Shown: positions 19,965 through 28,741 of the stretch, piece by piece
How the letters are laid out: every line of letters starts with the position of its first letter
Numbering within the stretch: position 1 is the stretch's first letter
Origin: Dongia deserti
GTDB lineage: Bacteria; Pseudomonadota; Alphaproteobacteria; Dongiales; Dongiaceae
DNA: 64,000 bases
Reading direction: 5' to 3'
Assembly: GCF_003574735.1 (NCBI RefSeq)
Contig: NZ_QORW01000006.1
Span: 168,887-232,886 of the forward strand
Translations under genes and position numbers: made by a program
The notes under the pieces: model-generated
What the model was told of the DNA's origin: nothing
Databases searched by the model: none
What the model saw: the letters and a program-made list of their open reading frames with translations, nothing else

Positions 19965-20780
19965 GTGCCGAATATCGACATCCTGGTCCTGGCGATTCTC
20001 CAGGGCGCGACCGAATTCCTGCCAGTTGGTTCAAGCGGTCACCTGATCCTGGTGCCGCAACTTTATTGCTGGGGTTCGCAAGCTCCGGGGACGGAACTGG
20101 CGGCCTTATTGGGTGCCCTGCTCGCCGTGACGCTCTGCTTCGCCGGTGACCTGATCGGGATGCTGCAGGGCTTTCTCAAGGTGCTGCAGGGCAAGCGCGA
20201 CGGCCGCGTGCGGCTGATCGGCCTGCTGCTGGTTGCGGCGATTCCCTACCTCGTGGTTGCCTTCCTGGTGGAGCGCTATGCGGGCGACGCGCTGCGCAGT
20301 CCGATGGTGATTGGCGACGCCCTGGTCATTTTCGGCCTTCTTCTCTATGGGGCGGACAAGTTCGGCCTCACCGTCCGGCGGGTGGAGCACATGACGTTCG
20401 GTCAGGCTCTGACGTTCGGCGTGCTGCAATGCTGCGCGGTCATTCCGGGCGCCAGCGCAACCGGCATCACCATGACAACGGGCCGTGTGCTCGGCTACGA
20501 GCGGCCGGATGCCGTGCGATTCGCCTTTTTGCTGTCGATCCCGATCCTTGTCGTCACGGCCGTCTATAAGGGATGGCTGGTGTTCCAGTCCGACAGCACG
20601 ATCGACCTGCCGCAAGCCGGGCTGGCCTTCGGCCTCTCGGCAATAACCGGTCTGCTGGCCATCGCCTTCATAAGCTATTGGGTGCGCCGCTCCGGCTTTG
20701 TGCCGTTCGTGGTCTACCGCGTCGCGCTCGGCGTCTATCTGCTCTATCTGTTCTACTTGGCAGGCGGTCCAAGCTGCTGA
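19965..20780 (+). CDS. uppP: UppP/BacA-like undecaprenyl-diphosphatase, atypical active site
   Basis: A 271-residue polytopic membrane protein with about eight hydrophobic segments. The first motif is present as QGATEFLPVGSSGHL, keeping the (E/Q)xxxE pair and the His of the family but with Gly for the first Ser. The second motif, normally PGxSRSG, reads PGASATGITM: the conserved Arg is Ala and the following Ser is Thr. UppP recycles the lipid carrier for peptidoglycan by removing a phosphate; the Arg is known to matter for catalysis in E. coli UppP. So this copy may be altered in activity or substrate. GTG start with GGGGA upstream. Free-standing gene. Confidence 0.8.
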   Translation: MPNIDILVLAILQGATEFLPVGSSGHLILVPQLYCWGSQAPGTELAALLGALLAVTLCFAGDLIGMLQGFLKVLQGKRDGRVRLIGLLLVAAIPYLVVAFLVERYAGDALRSPMVIGDALVIFGLLLYGADKFGLTVRRVEHMTFGQALTFGVLQCCAVIPGASATGITMTTGRVLGYERPDAVRFAFLLSIPILVVTAVYKGWLVFQSDSTIDLPQAGLAFGLSAITGLLAIAFISYWVRRSGFVPFVVYRVALGVYLLYLFYLAGGPSC

Positions 20781-20781
20781 T

Positions 20782-21720
20782 TCACGGCCGGTGGTAGTAG
20801 CTGCGGGCGCGGTATCGATCGAGATAGGTGGGGATGATTGCTTCGACCGCGGTCGGCGCGATGCCGAGGTCGGTCAGGCCGGCTGAGCCGGCACTTGGCA
20901 CGTTGTCGCGCTTTAAGAGGCGCACCTGGTCGACGGTCAATTGCGGATTGGGCAGGCATTGCATGGCCGCGCCCATCATGCTGGCGATCGGGAAGGGCAA
21001 CGTCATCAGCAGGCGGCTGCGTCCAATCTCCCTCAACATCAGCCGCATCAGCTCGGCGAAGGTGTAGATCTTCGGCCCCGCCAACTCGTAGGTCTTGCCC
21101 ACAGCATCCGGATTTTCGAGGACCTTCATCACGGCTTCGGCGACGTCGCCGACATAGACCGGCTGGAACCGCGTCTTGCCTCCGCCGACCAGCGGCAGGG
21201 CAGGCGACAGCATCGCCATCCGGGCGAAGCGGTTGAAGAAGCCGTCCTCCGGTCCGAAGACGATGGACGGGCGCAGGATGGTCGCGCTGGGGAAAGCCTG
21301 GCGCACAGCCGCTTCGCCTTCGGCCTTGGTGCGGGCGTAGGCGGAATCGGAATTCGGATCGGCGCCGATCGCCGAGATATGGACAAGAAGTCGCGCGCCA
21401 GCCTTGGCCGCTTCCTCCGCGATGAGGCGGGGACCTTCGGCCTGCACAGAATGGAACTTCTGCCGGCCGGCCTCGTGCAGGATCCCCACAAGATTGATCA
21501 CCGCATCCGCGCCCCCGACGGCTCGCGCCACCGAGCCGCGGTCGCGGACATTGGCGGCGACAGGGGTGATCTGCCCGATGGCACCGGAGGTTTTCAGGAA
21601 CAGCGCTTCGTCCGGGCGCCGAACGGCAGCGCGCACCAGCCAGCCTGCTTGGGCTAGGTTGCGCACCACATAGCGGCCGATGAAGCCCGACCCACCGAAC
21701 ACCGTCGCCAAGCGCTGCAT
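20782..21720 (-). CDS. Complex I NDUFA9-like NAD(P)-binding protein
   Basis: A 312-residue atypical SDR. Seen: N-terminal VFGGSGFIGRYVVRNL (GxxGxxG), GADAVINLVGIL, HISAIGADPNSDSAYARTK (Tyr/Lys pair), ILRPSIVFGPEDGFFNRFA and PVYVGDVAEAV. This is the pattern of alphaproteobacterial homologues of the mitochondrial complex I subunit NDUFA9, which binds NADPH and quinone-related lipids. The nuo genes are not in the window. It converges with uppP, with one base between stops. Confidence 0.88.
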   Translation of the reverse strand: MQRLATVFGGSGFIGRYVVRNLAQAGWLVRAAVRRPDEALFLKTSGAIGQITPVAANVRDRGSVARAVGGADAVINLVGILHEAGRQKFHSVQAEGPRLIAEEAAKAGARLLVHISAIGADPNSDSAYARTKAEGEAAVRQAFPSATILRPSIVFGPEDGFFNRFARMAMLSPALPLVGGGKTRFQPVYVGDVAEAVMKVLENPDAVGKTYELAGPKIYTFAELMRLMLREIGRSRLLMTLPFPIASMMGAAMQCLPNPQLTVDQVRLLKRDNVPSAGSAGLTDLGIAPTAVEAIIPTYLDRYRARSYYHRP

Positions 21721-21808
21721 GCATCCCTCATCCCGAGATCATTGATTTGGCTAGGTATGTGGCAACCAACCGCCGTTGTAAACGCCGCTCTCGGCTCTTA
21801 AATGCCGG

Positions 21809-21837
21809 TTGACTTTGAGCCGGTTCTGGACAGAATG
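21809..21837 (+). promoter_or_regulatory. Possible promoter for tRNA-Leu
   Basis: TTGACT (21809-21814) with a 17-base spacer and AGAATG (21832-21837), about 40 bases before the mature tRNA. The -35 is good and the -10 weak. Confidence 0.4.
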
Positions 21838-21877
21838 CGCCGCGCCGCGCGACCCGCCGATCCGGCATGGTCGCTCA

Positions 21878-21962
21878 GCCCAGGTGGCGGAATTGGTAGA
21901 CGCGCAGGTTTCAGGTACCTGTGGGGCAACCCGTGGAAGTTCGAGTCTTCTCCTGGGCACCA
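21878..21962 (+). tRNA. tRNA-Leu (anticodon CAG)
   Basis: An 85-base tRNA with the 7-bp acceptor stem GCCCAGG/CCTGGGC, discriminator A and encoded CCA. The D arm has GGCGGAATTGGTAGACGCG, typical of Leu tRNAs. The anticodon stem CAGGT/ACCTG encloses the loop TTCAGGT, giving anticodon CAG for CUG codons. A long variable arm and the TTCGAGTC T loop follow. CUG is the favoured Leu codon in this GC-rich sequence. The 355-base interval 21721-22075 otherwise holds nothing I can recognise. Confidence 0.95.
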
Positions 21963-22075
21963 TCTCATCAGCATTAGGCGTCCGATCGGCAGCCGATGGC
22001 CGACGCGCTTTGCCAAATGGCGCGAATGGCGGCAGGATGGCGCCGATGATCGAATCGACCGGTAAAGGACGCTGA

Positions 22076-22699
22076 ATGACCATCGAGCTGTACCGCGGCG
22101 ACCTGCCGGCGGATCTGAAGCTTGGCCCGGTGGTCGCGGTCGATACCGAGACCATGGGGCTCAATCCGGTGCGCGACCGTTTGTGCCTGGTCCAGCTGAG
22201 CCAGGGTGACGGGATCTGCCATCTGGTGCAGATCCCCAAGCCGGCGCCCGGCCAGCGTGTGAGCGCGCCTAATCTCAAGGCGCTGCTTGAGGATCGCACG
22301 ACCCTGAAGTTGTTCCATTTCGCCCGCTTCGATCTGAGCGCGCTCAAGGTTAACCTCGATATCGATTGCGCGCCGGTCTATTGCACCAAGATCGCGGCCA
22401 AGCTGGTGCGCACCTTCACGGATCGCCACGGACTCAAGGATCTGTGCCGCGAGTTGCTGGGCATCGATCTGTCCAAGCAGCAGCAGAGCTCGGACTGGGG
22501 CGCCGAGACCTTGACCCCGGAGCAGCTGAAATATGCCGCTTCCGACGTCCTCTACCTTCATCAGCTGAGGGACAAGCTGGACCCGATCCTGGATCGGGAG
22601 GGTCGCCGGGCGCTGGCGGAACAGTGCTTCGGTTTCCTCCCGACGCGGGCTGCCTTGGATCGGCTGGGTTGGGACCAGCCCGATATTTTCGAGCATTGA
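22076..22699 (+). CDS. rnd: Ribonuclease D (catalytic domain only)
   Basis: A 207-residue DEDDy-type 3'-5' exonuclease. Seen: Exo I VVAVDTETMGL (Asp and Glu), Exo II HFARFDLSAL (Asp) and Exo III YAASDVLYLHQL (Tyr and Asp). It lacks the HRDC domains of E. coli RNase D; the short form is common in Alphaproteobacteria. It trims 3' ends of tRNA precursors and other stable RNAs, and it lies just downstream of tRNA-Leu. It precedes kdsD by 165 bases. Confidence 0.92.
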   Translation: MTIELYRGDLPADLKLGPVVAVDTETMGLNPVRDRLCLVQLSQGDGICHLVQIPKPAPGQRVSAPNLKALLEDRTTLKLFHFARFDLSALKVNLDIDCAPVYCTKIAAKLVRTFTDRHGLKDLCRELLGIDLSKQQQSSDWGAETLTPEQLKYAASDVLYLHQLRDKLDPILDREGRRALAEQCFGFLPTRAALDRLGWDQPDIFEH

Positions 22700-22864
22700 C
22701 CGAGGTCTGACGGAGAGTCTCGCCTCGAATTTCTCCATTTCTGCGCAAAGACTTGGCCGACCGGGAGGGAGGCTCATGGCGGGAGTTCGCTGGATTTGCC
22801 GGGCGCGCGGCGCTATGGTCCGGCCAGTCTTGATGGATTGCCGCCGTAAATTGAGGAGAGGGCA

Positions 22865-23905
22865 TTGACGGCACGGGCAAGAGGCGAGGCGAGCGAGGCG
22901 CATCTGGCGTCCGCGGCCCGCGCGCGGACATCATCCACCGCCGCTGAGACGACGGCCGAAGGGCTGGCGGCGGCGCAGCGCGTCCTGACCCAGGAGGCCG
23001 ATGCCCTGGTGCGGCTGGCGCGCGAACTGGATGAGCGGGTGCTGCGCGCGCTCGACATCCTGGCCGGCGTGACCGGGCGTGTGATCGTGACCGGCATGGG
23101 CAAGAGCGGCCATATCGCGCGCAAGATCGCAGCGACTTTTGCCTCGACCGGAACGCCCGCGCAATTCGTCCATCCCGCCGAAGCCAGCCATGGCGATCTC
23201 GGCATGGTGACCGCCGCCGACGCCGTGGTGGCGCTCTCTAATTCCGGCGAGACCTTCGAGCTGGCGGACATCGTCAGCCATACCCGCCGCTGGTCGATTC
23301 CGCTGATCGCAATCACCGGCAACGCGAATAGCAGCCTGAGCAACGCTGCCGATGTCGCGCTGTCGCTACCTAAGGTCGGCGAAGCTGGCACGATGGCGAT
23401 CGCGCCCACCACCTCGACCACCATGATGCTGGCGCTGGGCGATGCGCTGGCGGTGGCGCTGCTGGAGCGGAAGGGGTTCTCGACGGAGGATTTCCGCGCC
23501 CTGCATCCGGGCGGCAAGCTGGGGCAGAAACTGCTGCGGGTTTCCGATCTCATGCATGTCGGCAAGGAATTGCCGCTGATCAGCGTTGAATCGGGGATGC
23601 AGGAAGCGATCCTGGAGATGACCACCAAGACCTATGGGTGTGTTGGAGCAATCGATGGCGACGGTGATCTCGTCGGCATCATCACCGACGGCGATCTGCG
23701 GCGGCATATGAATGTTGACCTCATGCACCGCACGGTCCGCGAGGTGATGACGGAACATCCCCGCACCATCCGCGCCGAAGCACTGGCGGCCGAGGCCGTG
23801 CACCTGATGAACGAGAAGTCGATCACGTCGTTGTTCGTGCTGGAAGACAGCAAGCCGGTCGGGATCGTGCGGCTGCACGACTGCCTCAGGGCTGGCGTTG
23901 CATGA
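22865..23905 (+). CDS. kdsD: Arabinose-5-phosphate isomerase (KdsD/KpsF)
   Basis: A 346-residue protein. SIS domain (about 45-200) with VIVTGMGKSGHIARKIAATF, HPAEASHGDLGMV and ALSNSGET, then two CBS domains (about 230-346) with GIITDGDLRRHM. It converts ribulose-5-phosphate to arabinose-5-phosphate, the first step to KDO for lipopolysaccharide. The start is a TTG with GAGGAG six bases before it; the first 30 residues are an Ala/Arg-rich extension. It heads the kdsD-lptC-lptA-lptB-rpoN series and shares the LPS theme with it. Confidence 0.93.
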   Translation: MTARARGEASEAHLASAARARTSSTAAETTAEGLAAAQRVLTQEADALVRLARELDERVLRALDILAGVTGRVIVTGMGKSGHIARKIAATFASTGTPAQFVHPAEASHGDLGMVTAADAVVALSNSGETFELADIVSHTRRWSIPLIAITGNANSSLSNAADVALSLPKVGEAGTMAIAPTTSTTMMLALGDALAVALLERKGFSTEDFRALHPGGKLGQKLLRVSDLMHVGKELPLISVESGMQEAILEMTTKTYGCVGAIDGDGDLVGIITDGDLRRHMNVDLMHRTVREVMTEHPRTIRAEALAAEAVHLMNEKSITSLFVLEDSKPVGIVRLHDCLRAGVA

Positions 23906-23923
23906 CGAAAGGCTGACGGGCTC

Positions 23924-24640
23924 ATGGCAAACACCAGCGAAAACCTGCCAGGTCCTCCGGTCTCCACGCCGGACGCGGCACCGTCCGGCATGCGCAAGAT
24001 CGCGCCGCGGGCCGGCAAGCCGCAGGCGCGTCTCAAGGCTCGGCGCGGCCGATCGGTGCGCATGCTCAAGGTGGCGCTGCCTTTGATCGTGGCCGCGACC
24101 CTTGGCTATGTCGGCTATCTCTGGCTGGAATCGCGGGACAATATGGTTAACCCGGACCTGATCCAGCAGGTGCCCAAAGAAAATACCGAAAAGGCGGAAG
24201 TGACGGTCCAAGACGTCCAATATGACGGCAGGGATGACAAGGGCCGGCCGTTCAGCATCACCGCGACATCGGCTTCTCACGTCGACGGGGACGATCGCCA
24301 CATTTCCCTGAAGAAGCCGCTGGCGGATATCGTTCTGTCCGGCGGCGCCTATGTGGCCTTGACGGCCAATGACGGCCTCCTCGATCGCGACGCCGACATC
24401 ATGACCTTGATCGGCGACGTGACCCTGTTCCACGACAATGGCTTGTCGTTTCAGACCCATAGCGCCACCATCGACCTCAAGGCCAAGACCGCCGAAGGCG
24501 ACGATGTCGTGGAAGGCCAGAACGGCGACGGCGAACTCATCTCGCAGGGGTTCCGCGTGCGCGACGATGGCGATACGATAGTGTTTACGGGCAAAGCTTA
24601 CATGAAGATTTACCCCAAGCAGAAAGGCCAGGGCGGATGA
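23924..24640 (+). CDS. lptC: LPS export ABC transporter periplasmic protein LptC
   Basis: A 238-residue bitopic protein. The cytoplasmic N terminus is long, basic and Pro-rich (about residues 1-45). One membrane helix follows (MLKVALPLIVAATLGYVGYL), then a periplasmic beta-jellyroll of the LptC/YrbK type with ITATSASHVDGDD and LTLIGDVTL-like strands. It bridges LptB2FG and LptA in LPS transport. Its TGA overlaps the lptA ATG (ATGA). Identification is from fold-like sequence plus position. Confidence 0.9.
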   Translation: MANTSENLPGPPVSTPDAAPSGMRKIAPRAGKPQARLKARRGRSVRMLKVALPLIVAATLGYVGYLWLESRDNMVNPDLIQQVPKENTEKAEVTVQDVQYDGRDDKGRPFSITATSASHVDGDDRHISLKKPLADIVLSGGAYVALTANDGLLDRDADIMTLIGDVTLFHDNGLSFQTHSATIDLKAKTAEGDDVVEGQNGDGELISQGFRVRDDGDTIVFTGKAYMKIYPKQKGQGG

Positions 24641-25587
24641 GCCCGAACGGCGTCACTATCGATTCCACAGCGCCAGCTTCGCGCTGGAGTCTGGCGCGCC
24701 TCACCGGCGCGATCGCGGCGAGCTTGATCCTGGTCCTTGCGTCCTCGTCCTGGGCGCAGGAGACCGGCGGCGCGGCAAGCGACAGCGGGGGCGGCGGGTT
24801 CGGCTTCGACGACAACGACAAGGATCCGATCGAAATCTCCGCCGAGAACGGTATCGAATGGAAGCGCGATGCGCGCACCTATACGGCGCGCGGCAATGCC
24901 CTCGCCAAGCAAGGCGACACGTCGATCGCCGCCGATACCTTGGTCGCCTATCTCGACGAACAGGATGAGCTCGCGCGCTGGGAAGCGTTCGGCAACGTGA
25001 AGATCGTGACCGGTCAATCCACCTCCTACGGCGACTATGCGGAATATAAGGAAGCGCAGCGGCTCCTAGTCCTCACCGGCAAGAACCTGAAGGTGGTCAC
25101 TGAGGAACAGAGGGTGACCGCGCGCGATCAGATCGAATATTGGCGTGACAAGGATGTGGTGGTGGCGAAGGGTAATGTGGTCATCGTGCGCCCCAAGAAG
25201 GACACCACCATCCATTCCGACGAGGCGACCGCTTTCTTCCGCGACAAGGCCGACGATCCTGCGACGCCGGAGAATGAGGCGGACGACGGCCAGGAAGTCT
25301 ATCAGGTCGACGCCCGAGGCCATGTACGCGTGGACCGCAAGGATCAGACCGCCTTCTCCGACCGGCTCGCCTATAATCCCGAAACCGAGATTGCGATCCT
25401 GACCGGCAATGTCGTGATCCACAGCAAGGACAACGTCTATCGGGGCGGCCGGGCGGAGCTTGATCTCAAGAACGACGTCAGCCGTCTCCTGCCGGCGCAG
25501 GGCCAGCGCGTCTTCACCACGATCAAGCCGAAGGACAAGGACAACGGTTCGAACACCGGAACGCCATCGGCACCGGTGACACAATGA
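24637..25587 (+). CDS. lptA: LPS transport periplasmic protein LptA, extended form
   Basis: A 316-residue protein with a signal peptide (hydrophobic segment about residues 24-42, ending SSWAQE). OstA-like beta-strand repeats follow: YTARGNALAKQGDTSIAADT, FGNVKIVTG, VVVAKGNVVIVRP and AILTGNVVIHSKDN. LptA forms the periplasmic bridge that carries LPS to the outer membrane. It is clearly longer than E. coli LptA (about 185 residues), with extra repeats and a Pro/Lys/Asn-rich tail. Overlaps both neighbours by ATGA, so lptC-lptA-lptB are tightly coupled. Confidence 0.92.
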   Translation: MSPNGVTIDSTAPASRWSLARLTGAIAASLILVLASSSWAQETGGAASDSGGGGFGFDDNDKDPIEISAENGIEWKRDARTYTARGNALAKQGDTSIAADTLVAYLDEQDELARWEAFGNVKIVTGQSTSYGDYAEYKEAQRLLVLTGKNLKVVTEEQRVTARDQIEYWRDKDVVVAKGNVVIVRPKKDTTIHSDEATAFFRDKADDPATPENEADDGQEVYQVDARGHVRVDRKDQTAFSDRLAYNPETEIAILTGNVVIHSKDNVYRGGRAELDLKNDVSRLLPAQGQRVFTTIKPKDKDNGSNTGTPSAPVTQ

Positions 25588-26408
25588 TGGATACTGGCGA
25601 CCAGCGCGAGGACCAGGTGAACGGCACGACCCATCCGGTTGGCCCCACCTTCGTCGTCAATGGCGCGGAGGTCGACCCCACCGGCATCGAAGGCTTGGTG
25701 GCCTATCACATCGGCAAGCAATATCGCCGCCGACCGGTGCTGCGCGACGTCACGATCGGCGTGCAACGCGGCGAGGCGGTCGGTTTGCTCGGTCCGAACG
25801 GCGCGGGCAAGACGACCTGCTTCTATATCATGACCGGCCTCACCAGTGCCGATGCCGGTGCCATCTATCTGGACGGCGAAGAGATCACCGACCTGCCGAT
25901 GTATCTGCGCGCCCGCGGCGGCATCGCCTATCTGCCGCAGGAGAGCTCGATCTTCCGCGGCATGAGTGTCGCGGACAACGTCATGGCCGTCCTCGAAGTA
26001 ACCGAGCCCGACAAGCGGGAGCGCGACCATCGCCTGAACCGTCTGCTGGCGGATTTCGCGGTCAGCCATCTGCGCAAGGTGCCGGCGACGGCCCTGTCAG
26101 GCGGCGAGCGGCGGCGGGTGGAGATCGCGCGCTGCCTGGCGGCCAAGCCGAACTACGTGCTGTTGGATGAACCGCTGGCGGGCATCGATCCGATTGCGGT
26201 CGCCGACATTCGTGACCTGGTTTCACACCTCAAGGATCGCGGGATCGGTGTGTTGATCACCGATCACAATGTCCGCGATACGCTTGACATCGTCGATCGA
26301 GCCTACGTCCTCAATGAGGGCGGCGTACTATCCGAAGGTACACCGGCCCAAATTGTGAATGACCCAGCGGTCCGACGCGTTTACCTTGGCGAAAGGTTCT
26401 CGCTCTAG
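25584..26408 (+). CDS. lptB: LPS export ABC transporter ATP-binding protein LptB
   Basis: A 274-residue ATPase. Walker A GPNGAGKTT, Q-loop region AYLPQESSIFRGMSV, signature LSGGERRRVEIARCL, Walker B YVLLDEPLAGIDP and the H-loop ITDHNVRDTLDI, all matching LptB. The N terminus carries about 35 residues before the usual start of the domain. It powers LPS extraction from the inner membrane together with LptF/G, which are not in the window. Confidence 0.96.
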   Translation: MMDTGDQREDQVNGTTHPVGPTFVVNGAEVDPTGIEGLVAYHIGKQYRRRPVLRDVTIGVQRGEAVGLLGPNGAGKTTCFYIMTGLTSADAGAIYLDGEEITDLPMYLRARGGIAYLPQESSIFRGMSVADNVMAVLEVTEPDKRERDHRLNRLLADFAVSHLRKVPATALSGGERRRVEIARCLAAKPNYVLLDEPLAGIDPIAVADIRDLVSHLKDRGIGVLITDHNVRDTLDIVDRAYVLNEGGVLSEGTPAQIVNDPAVRRVYLGERFSL

Positions 26409-26420
26409 CTTCGGGCCCAA

Positions 26421-27941
26421 ATGGCCGTATCGCAACGTTTAGATCTGCGCCAAGCGCAGTCCCTCGTCATGACGCCGCAACTCCAGCAGGCGATCAAGCT
26501 GCTGGAGTTGTCGAATCAGGACCTGGCTGCCTATGTCGAAGATGAGCTGGAGCGCAACCCGCTGCTCGAGCGCGCGGATGATTCGGAGCGCGAAGCACCG
26601 TCCGAAGCCTCCGCCGACGGCGTCGATCCGGACCGCATGCTCGACACCAAGGAGTTCGGCGACCGCGAGCATCTGCCCGACGCTAAGGATTCTCCGATCG
26701 ATGCCGATTACGACAACACTTATACCGGCAACAGCGCCGGCGAAGGCAGCGCCGATTTCGGCGAACCCTCGGGCCAGGCCAATTGGCGCGTGGGTGCTGG
26801 CCGTGGCGACTTCCCGGACGAGGACGGCGATTTCCAGGAGACGCTGACGCGCGACCTCACCCTGCGCGAGCATCTGGAGCAGCAGCTCGGGATCGAGGTC
26901 GCCGATCCGACCGAGCGGCTGATCGGCTTGCAGGTCATCGATCTGATCGACGATGCGGGCTATGTGCAGGGCGATCTCATCGCGCTGGCGGAGCGCCTCG
27001 GCTGCTCGCTCGAATTGGTGGAATGCGTGCTCAAGAAGATACAGCAGTTCGACCCGGTCGGAGTTGCGGCGCGCAATCTCGCCGAATGCCTGGCGCTGCA
27101 ATTGAAGGAACGCGACCGGCTCGATCCGGCCATGCAGGCACTGCTTGATCACCTCGATCTCCTCGCCAAACACGATCGCGCGCAACTCATGAAGGTGTGC
27201 GGCGTCGACGCTGAAGATCTTGCCGATATGGCGGCGGAGATTCGCTCCCTCAATCCGCGGCCAGGCTACGCTTTCGATCGGACCGAGGTGCAGGCGATCC
27301 AGCCCGACATCATGGTCTATCGCCTGCCGGACGGATCGTGGTCGGTGGAGCTCAACAGCGACAATCTTCCGCGCCTGCTGGTGAACCAGCAATATCATGC
27401 GCGCGTCACCGGGAAGGCGCAGAGCAAGGCTGACAAGGAGTATCTCGCCGATCGACTCTCCGCCGCCAACTGGCTGGTGAAGACGCTGCATCAGCGCGCC
27501 ACCACCATCCTCAAGGTCGCGACCGAAATCGTCCGTCAGCAGGAAATGTTCTTCCTGCACGGCGTCAAGCACTTGAAGCCGCTGATCCGCCGCAACATTG
27601 CAGACGAGATCGGCATGCATGAAAGTACGGTGAGCCGTGTCGCCGCCAACAAGTTCATGGCAACGCCGCGCGGCCTATTCGAGCTGCGCTACTTCTTCTC
27701 GGCCGCGATTCAGGCCGCGGACGGCGCCGACAGTCACTCGGCCGAGGCGGTGCGCTCGCGCATCAAGGAACTGATCGACAAGGAGCCCATCGAGGCCGTC
27801 CTGTCAGACGACCGGCTGGTCGCCGTGCTCAAGAATGAGGGCGTGGATATCGCGCGCCGGACTGTCGCTAAATATCGGGAATCATTAAGAATTCCATCAT
27901 CTGTCCAGCGCCGTCGCGAGAAGTCCTTGCGTTCGGCTTGA
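26421..27941 (+). CDS. rpoN: RNA polymerase sigma-54 factor
   Basis: A 506-residue protein. Region I at the N terminus is Gln/Leu-rich (LRQAQSLVMTPQLQQAIKLL). An acidic region II follows (about 50-135), then the core-binding domain, the HTH region (ADEIGMHESTVSRVAANKF) and the C-terminal RpoN box ARRTVAKYRE. It directs RNA polymerase to -24/-12 promoters that need AAA+ activators, classically for nitrogen metabolism. It follows lptB by 12 bases and precedes hpf and ptsN, the usual rpoN neighbourhood. Confidence 0.97.
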   Translation: MAVSQRLDLRQAQSLVMTPQLQQAIKLLELSNQDLAAYVEDELERNPLLERADDSEREAPSEASADGVDPDRMLDTKEFGDREHLPDAKDSPIDADYDNTYTGNSAGEGSADFGEPSGQANWRVGAGRGDFPDEDGDFQETLTRDLTLREHLEQQLGIEVADPTERLIGLQVIDLIDDAGYVQGDLIALAERLGCSLELVECVLKKIQQFDPVGVAARNLAECLALQLKERDRLDPAMQALLDHLDLLAKHDRAQLMKVCGVDAEDLADMAAEIRSLNPRPGYAFDRTEVQAIQPDIMVYRLPDGSWSVELNSDNLPRLLVNQQYHARVTGKAQSKADKEYLADRLSAANWLVKTLHQRATTILKVATEIVRQQEMFFLHGVKHLKPLIRRNIADEIGMHESTVSRVAANKFMATPRGLFELRYFFSAAIQAADGADSHSAEAVRSRIKELIDKEPIEAVLSDDRLVAVLKNEGVDIARRTVAKYRESLRIPSSVQRRREKSLRSA

Positions 27942-27984
27942 GGCGCGCTACATCATGCCCCCAGGATCGATGGGGAGGCTGCCC

Positions 27985-28013
27985 TTGACTTGAGAGGGGG
28001 CGGTACATATGGT
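27985..28013 (+). promoter_or_regulatory. Sigma-70-type promoter for hpf
   Basis: TTGACT (27985-27990), 17 bases, TATGGT (28008-28013), about 90 bases before the hpf ATG. It would let hpf-ptsN be transcribed apart from rpoN. Confidence 0.55.
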
Positions 28014-28104
28014 CCCGGCCCGCCGTCGGACGGGCACGAAGGTACAAGGCCGAATGGCCACCTTAACAGCTATCGGCATCACACCCGTCTGTTGGACAAA
28101 GATC

Positions 28105-28719
28105 ATGAATCTGACAGTCAAAGGTAAGAATATCGACGTCGGTGAAGCGCTGCGGACCCATGTCGCGCAGGCGCTTGACCATGGCATCGCGAAGTACTTC
28201 GGCAATCCGATCGAGGCGACGGTCACCTTCTCGAAACAGTCGCATTTGTTCAGTGCCGACATCTCCGTCCATATCGGCCGCGGCATCCTGGTCCAGGCGG
28301 AGGCCTCGGCTGATCAGGCCTATGCCGCTTTTGATCTGGCGATGGATCATCTGACCAAACGCATGCGGCGCTATAAGCGCCGGCTACGCGACCACCACCG
28401 CGCAGAGACGCAAAGCTTCCGCGCCGCGCAGTACATTCTTGCGCCGGAGCCGGAGGAGGAGAGCGAACCCGCCGTCGCCCACGGCAGCGAGGCGCCCGCC
28501 GTCATCGCCGAGATGCACACCGAGATCCCGACCTTGACGGTCGGTGAAGCAGTGATGCGACTCGATCTGTCGGATTTGAAGGCCATGATGTTCACCAATC
28601 GGGCACATGGCGGATTGAACATGGTGTATCGCCGCAATGACGGCAATATCGGCTGGGTCGATCCGCGCCTTGGGACGGCGCGGCCGGCCAACTCCGGCAG
28701 TGAACGGGCTGCAGGCTGA
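28105..28719 (+). CDS. hpf: Ribosome hibernation-promoting factor, long form
   Basis: A 204-residue protein. The N-terminal HPF/RaiA domain (MNLTVKGKNIDVGEALRTHV, then ISVHIGRGILVQAEASADQ and MDHLTKRMRRYKRRLRDH) is joined by an acidic linker to the C-terminal dimerisation domain (TVGEAVMRLDLSDLKAMMF, GGLNMVYRRNDGNIGWVDP). Long HPF dimerises 70S ribosomes into 100S particles in stationary phase. The ATG at 28105 matches the family start; the longer frame runs back into the promoter. Confidence 0.95.
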   Translation: MNLTVKGKNIDVGEALRTHVAQALDHGIAKYFGNPIEATVTFSKQSHLFSADISVHIGRGILVQAEASADQAYAAFDLAMDHLTKRMRRYKRRLRDHHRAETQSFRAAQYILAPEPEEESEPAVAHGSEAPAVIAEMHTEIPTLTVGEAVMRLDLSDLKAMMFTNRAHGGLNMVYRRNDGNIGWVDPRLGTARPANSGSERAAG

Positions 28720-28741
28720 ATCGGGACCCAAGGACACATTC

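Noticed and set aside
22700-22864. Promoter for the kdsD operon
   Set aside because: Candidate -35 and -10 words are present but none has acceptable spacing.
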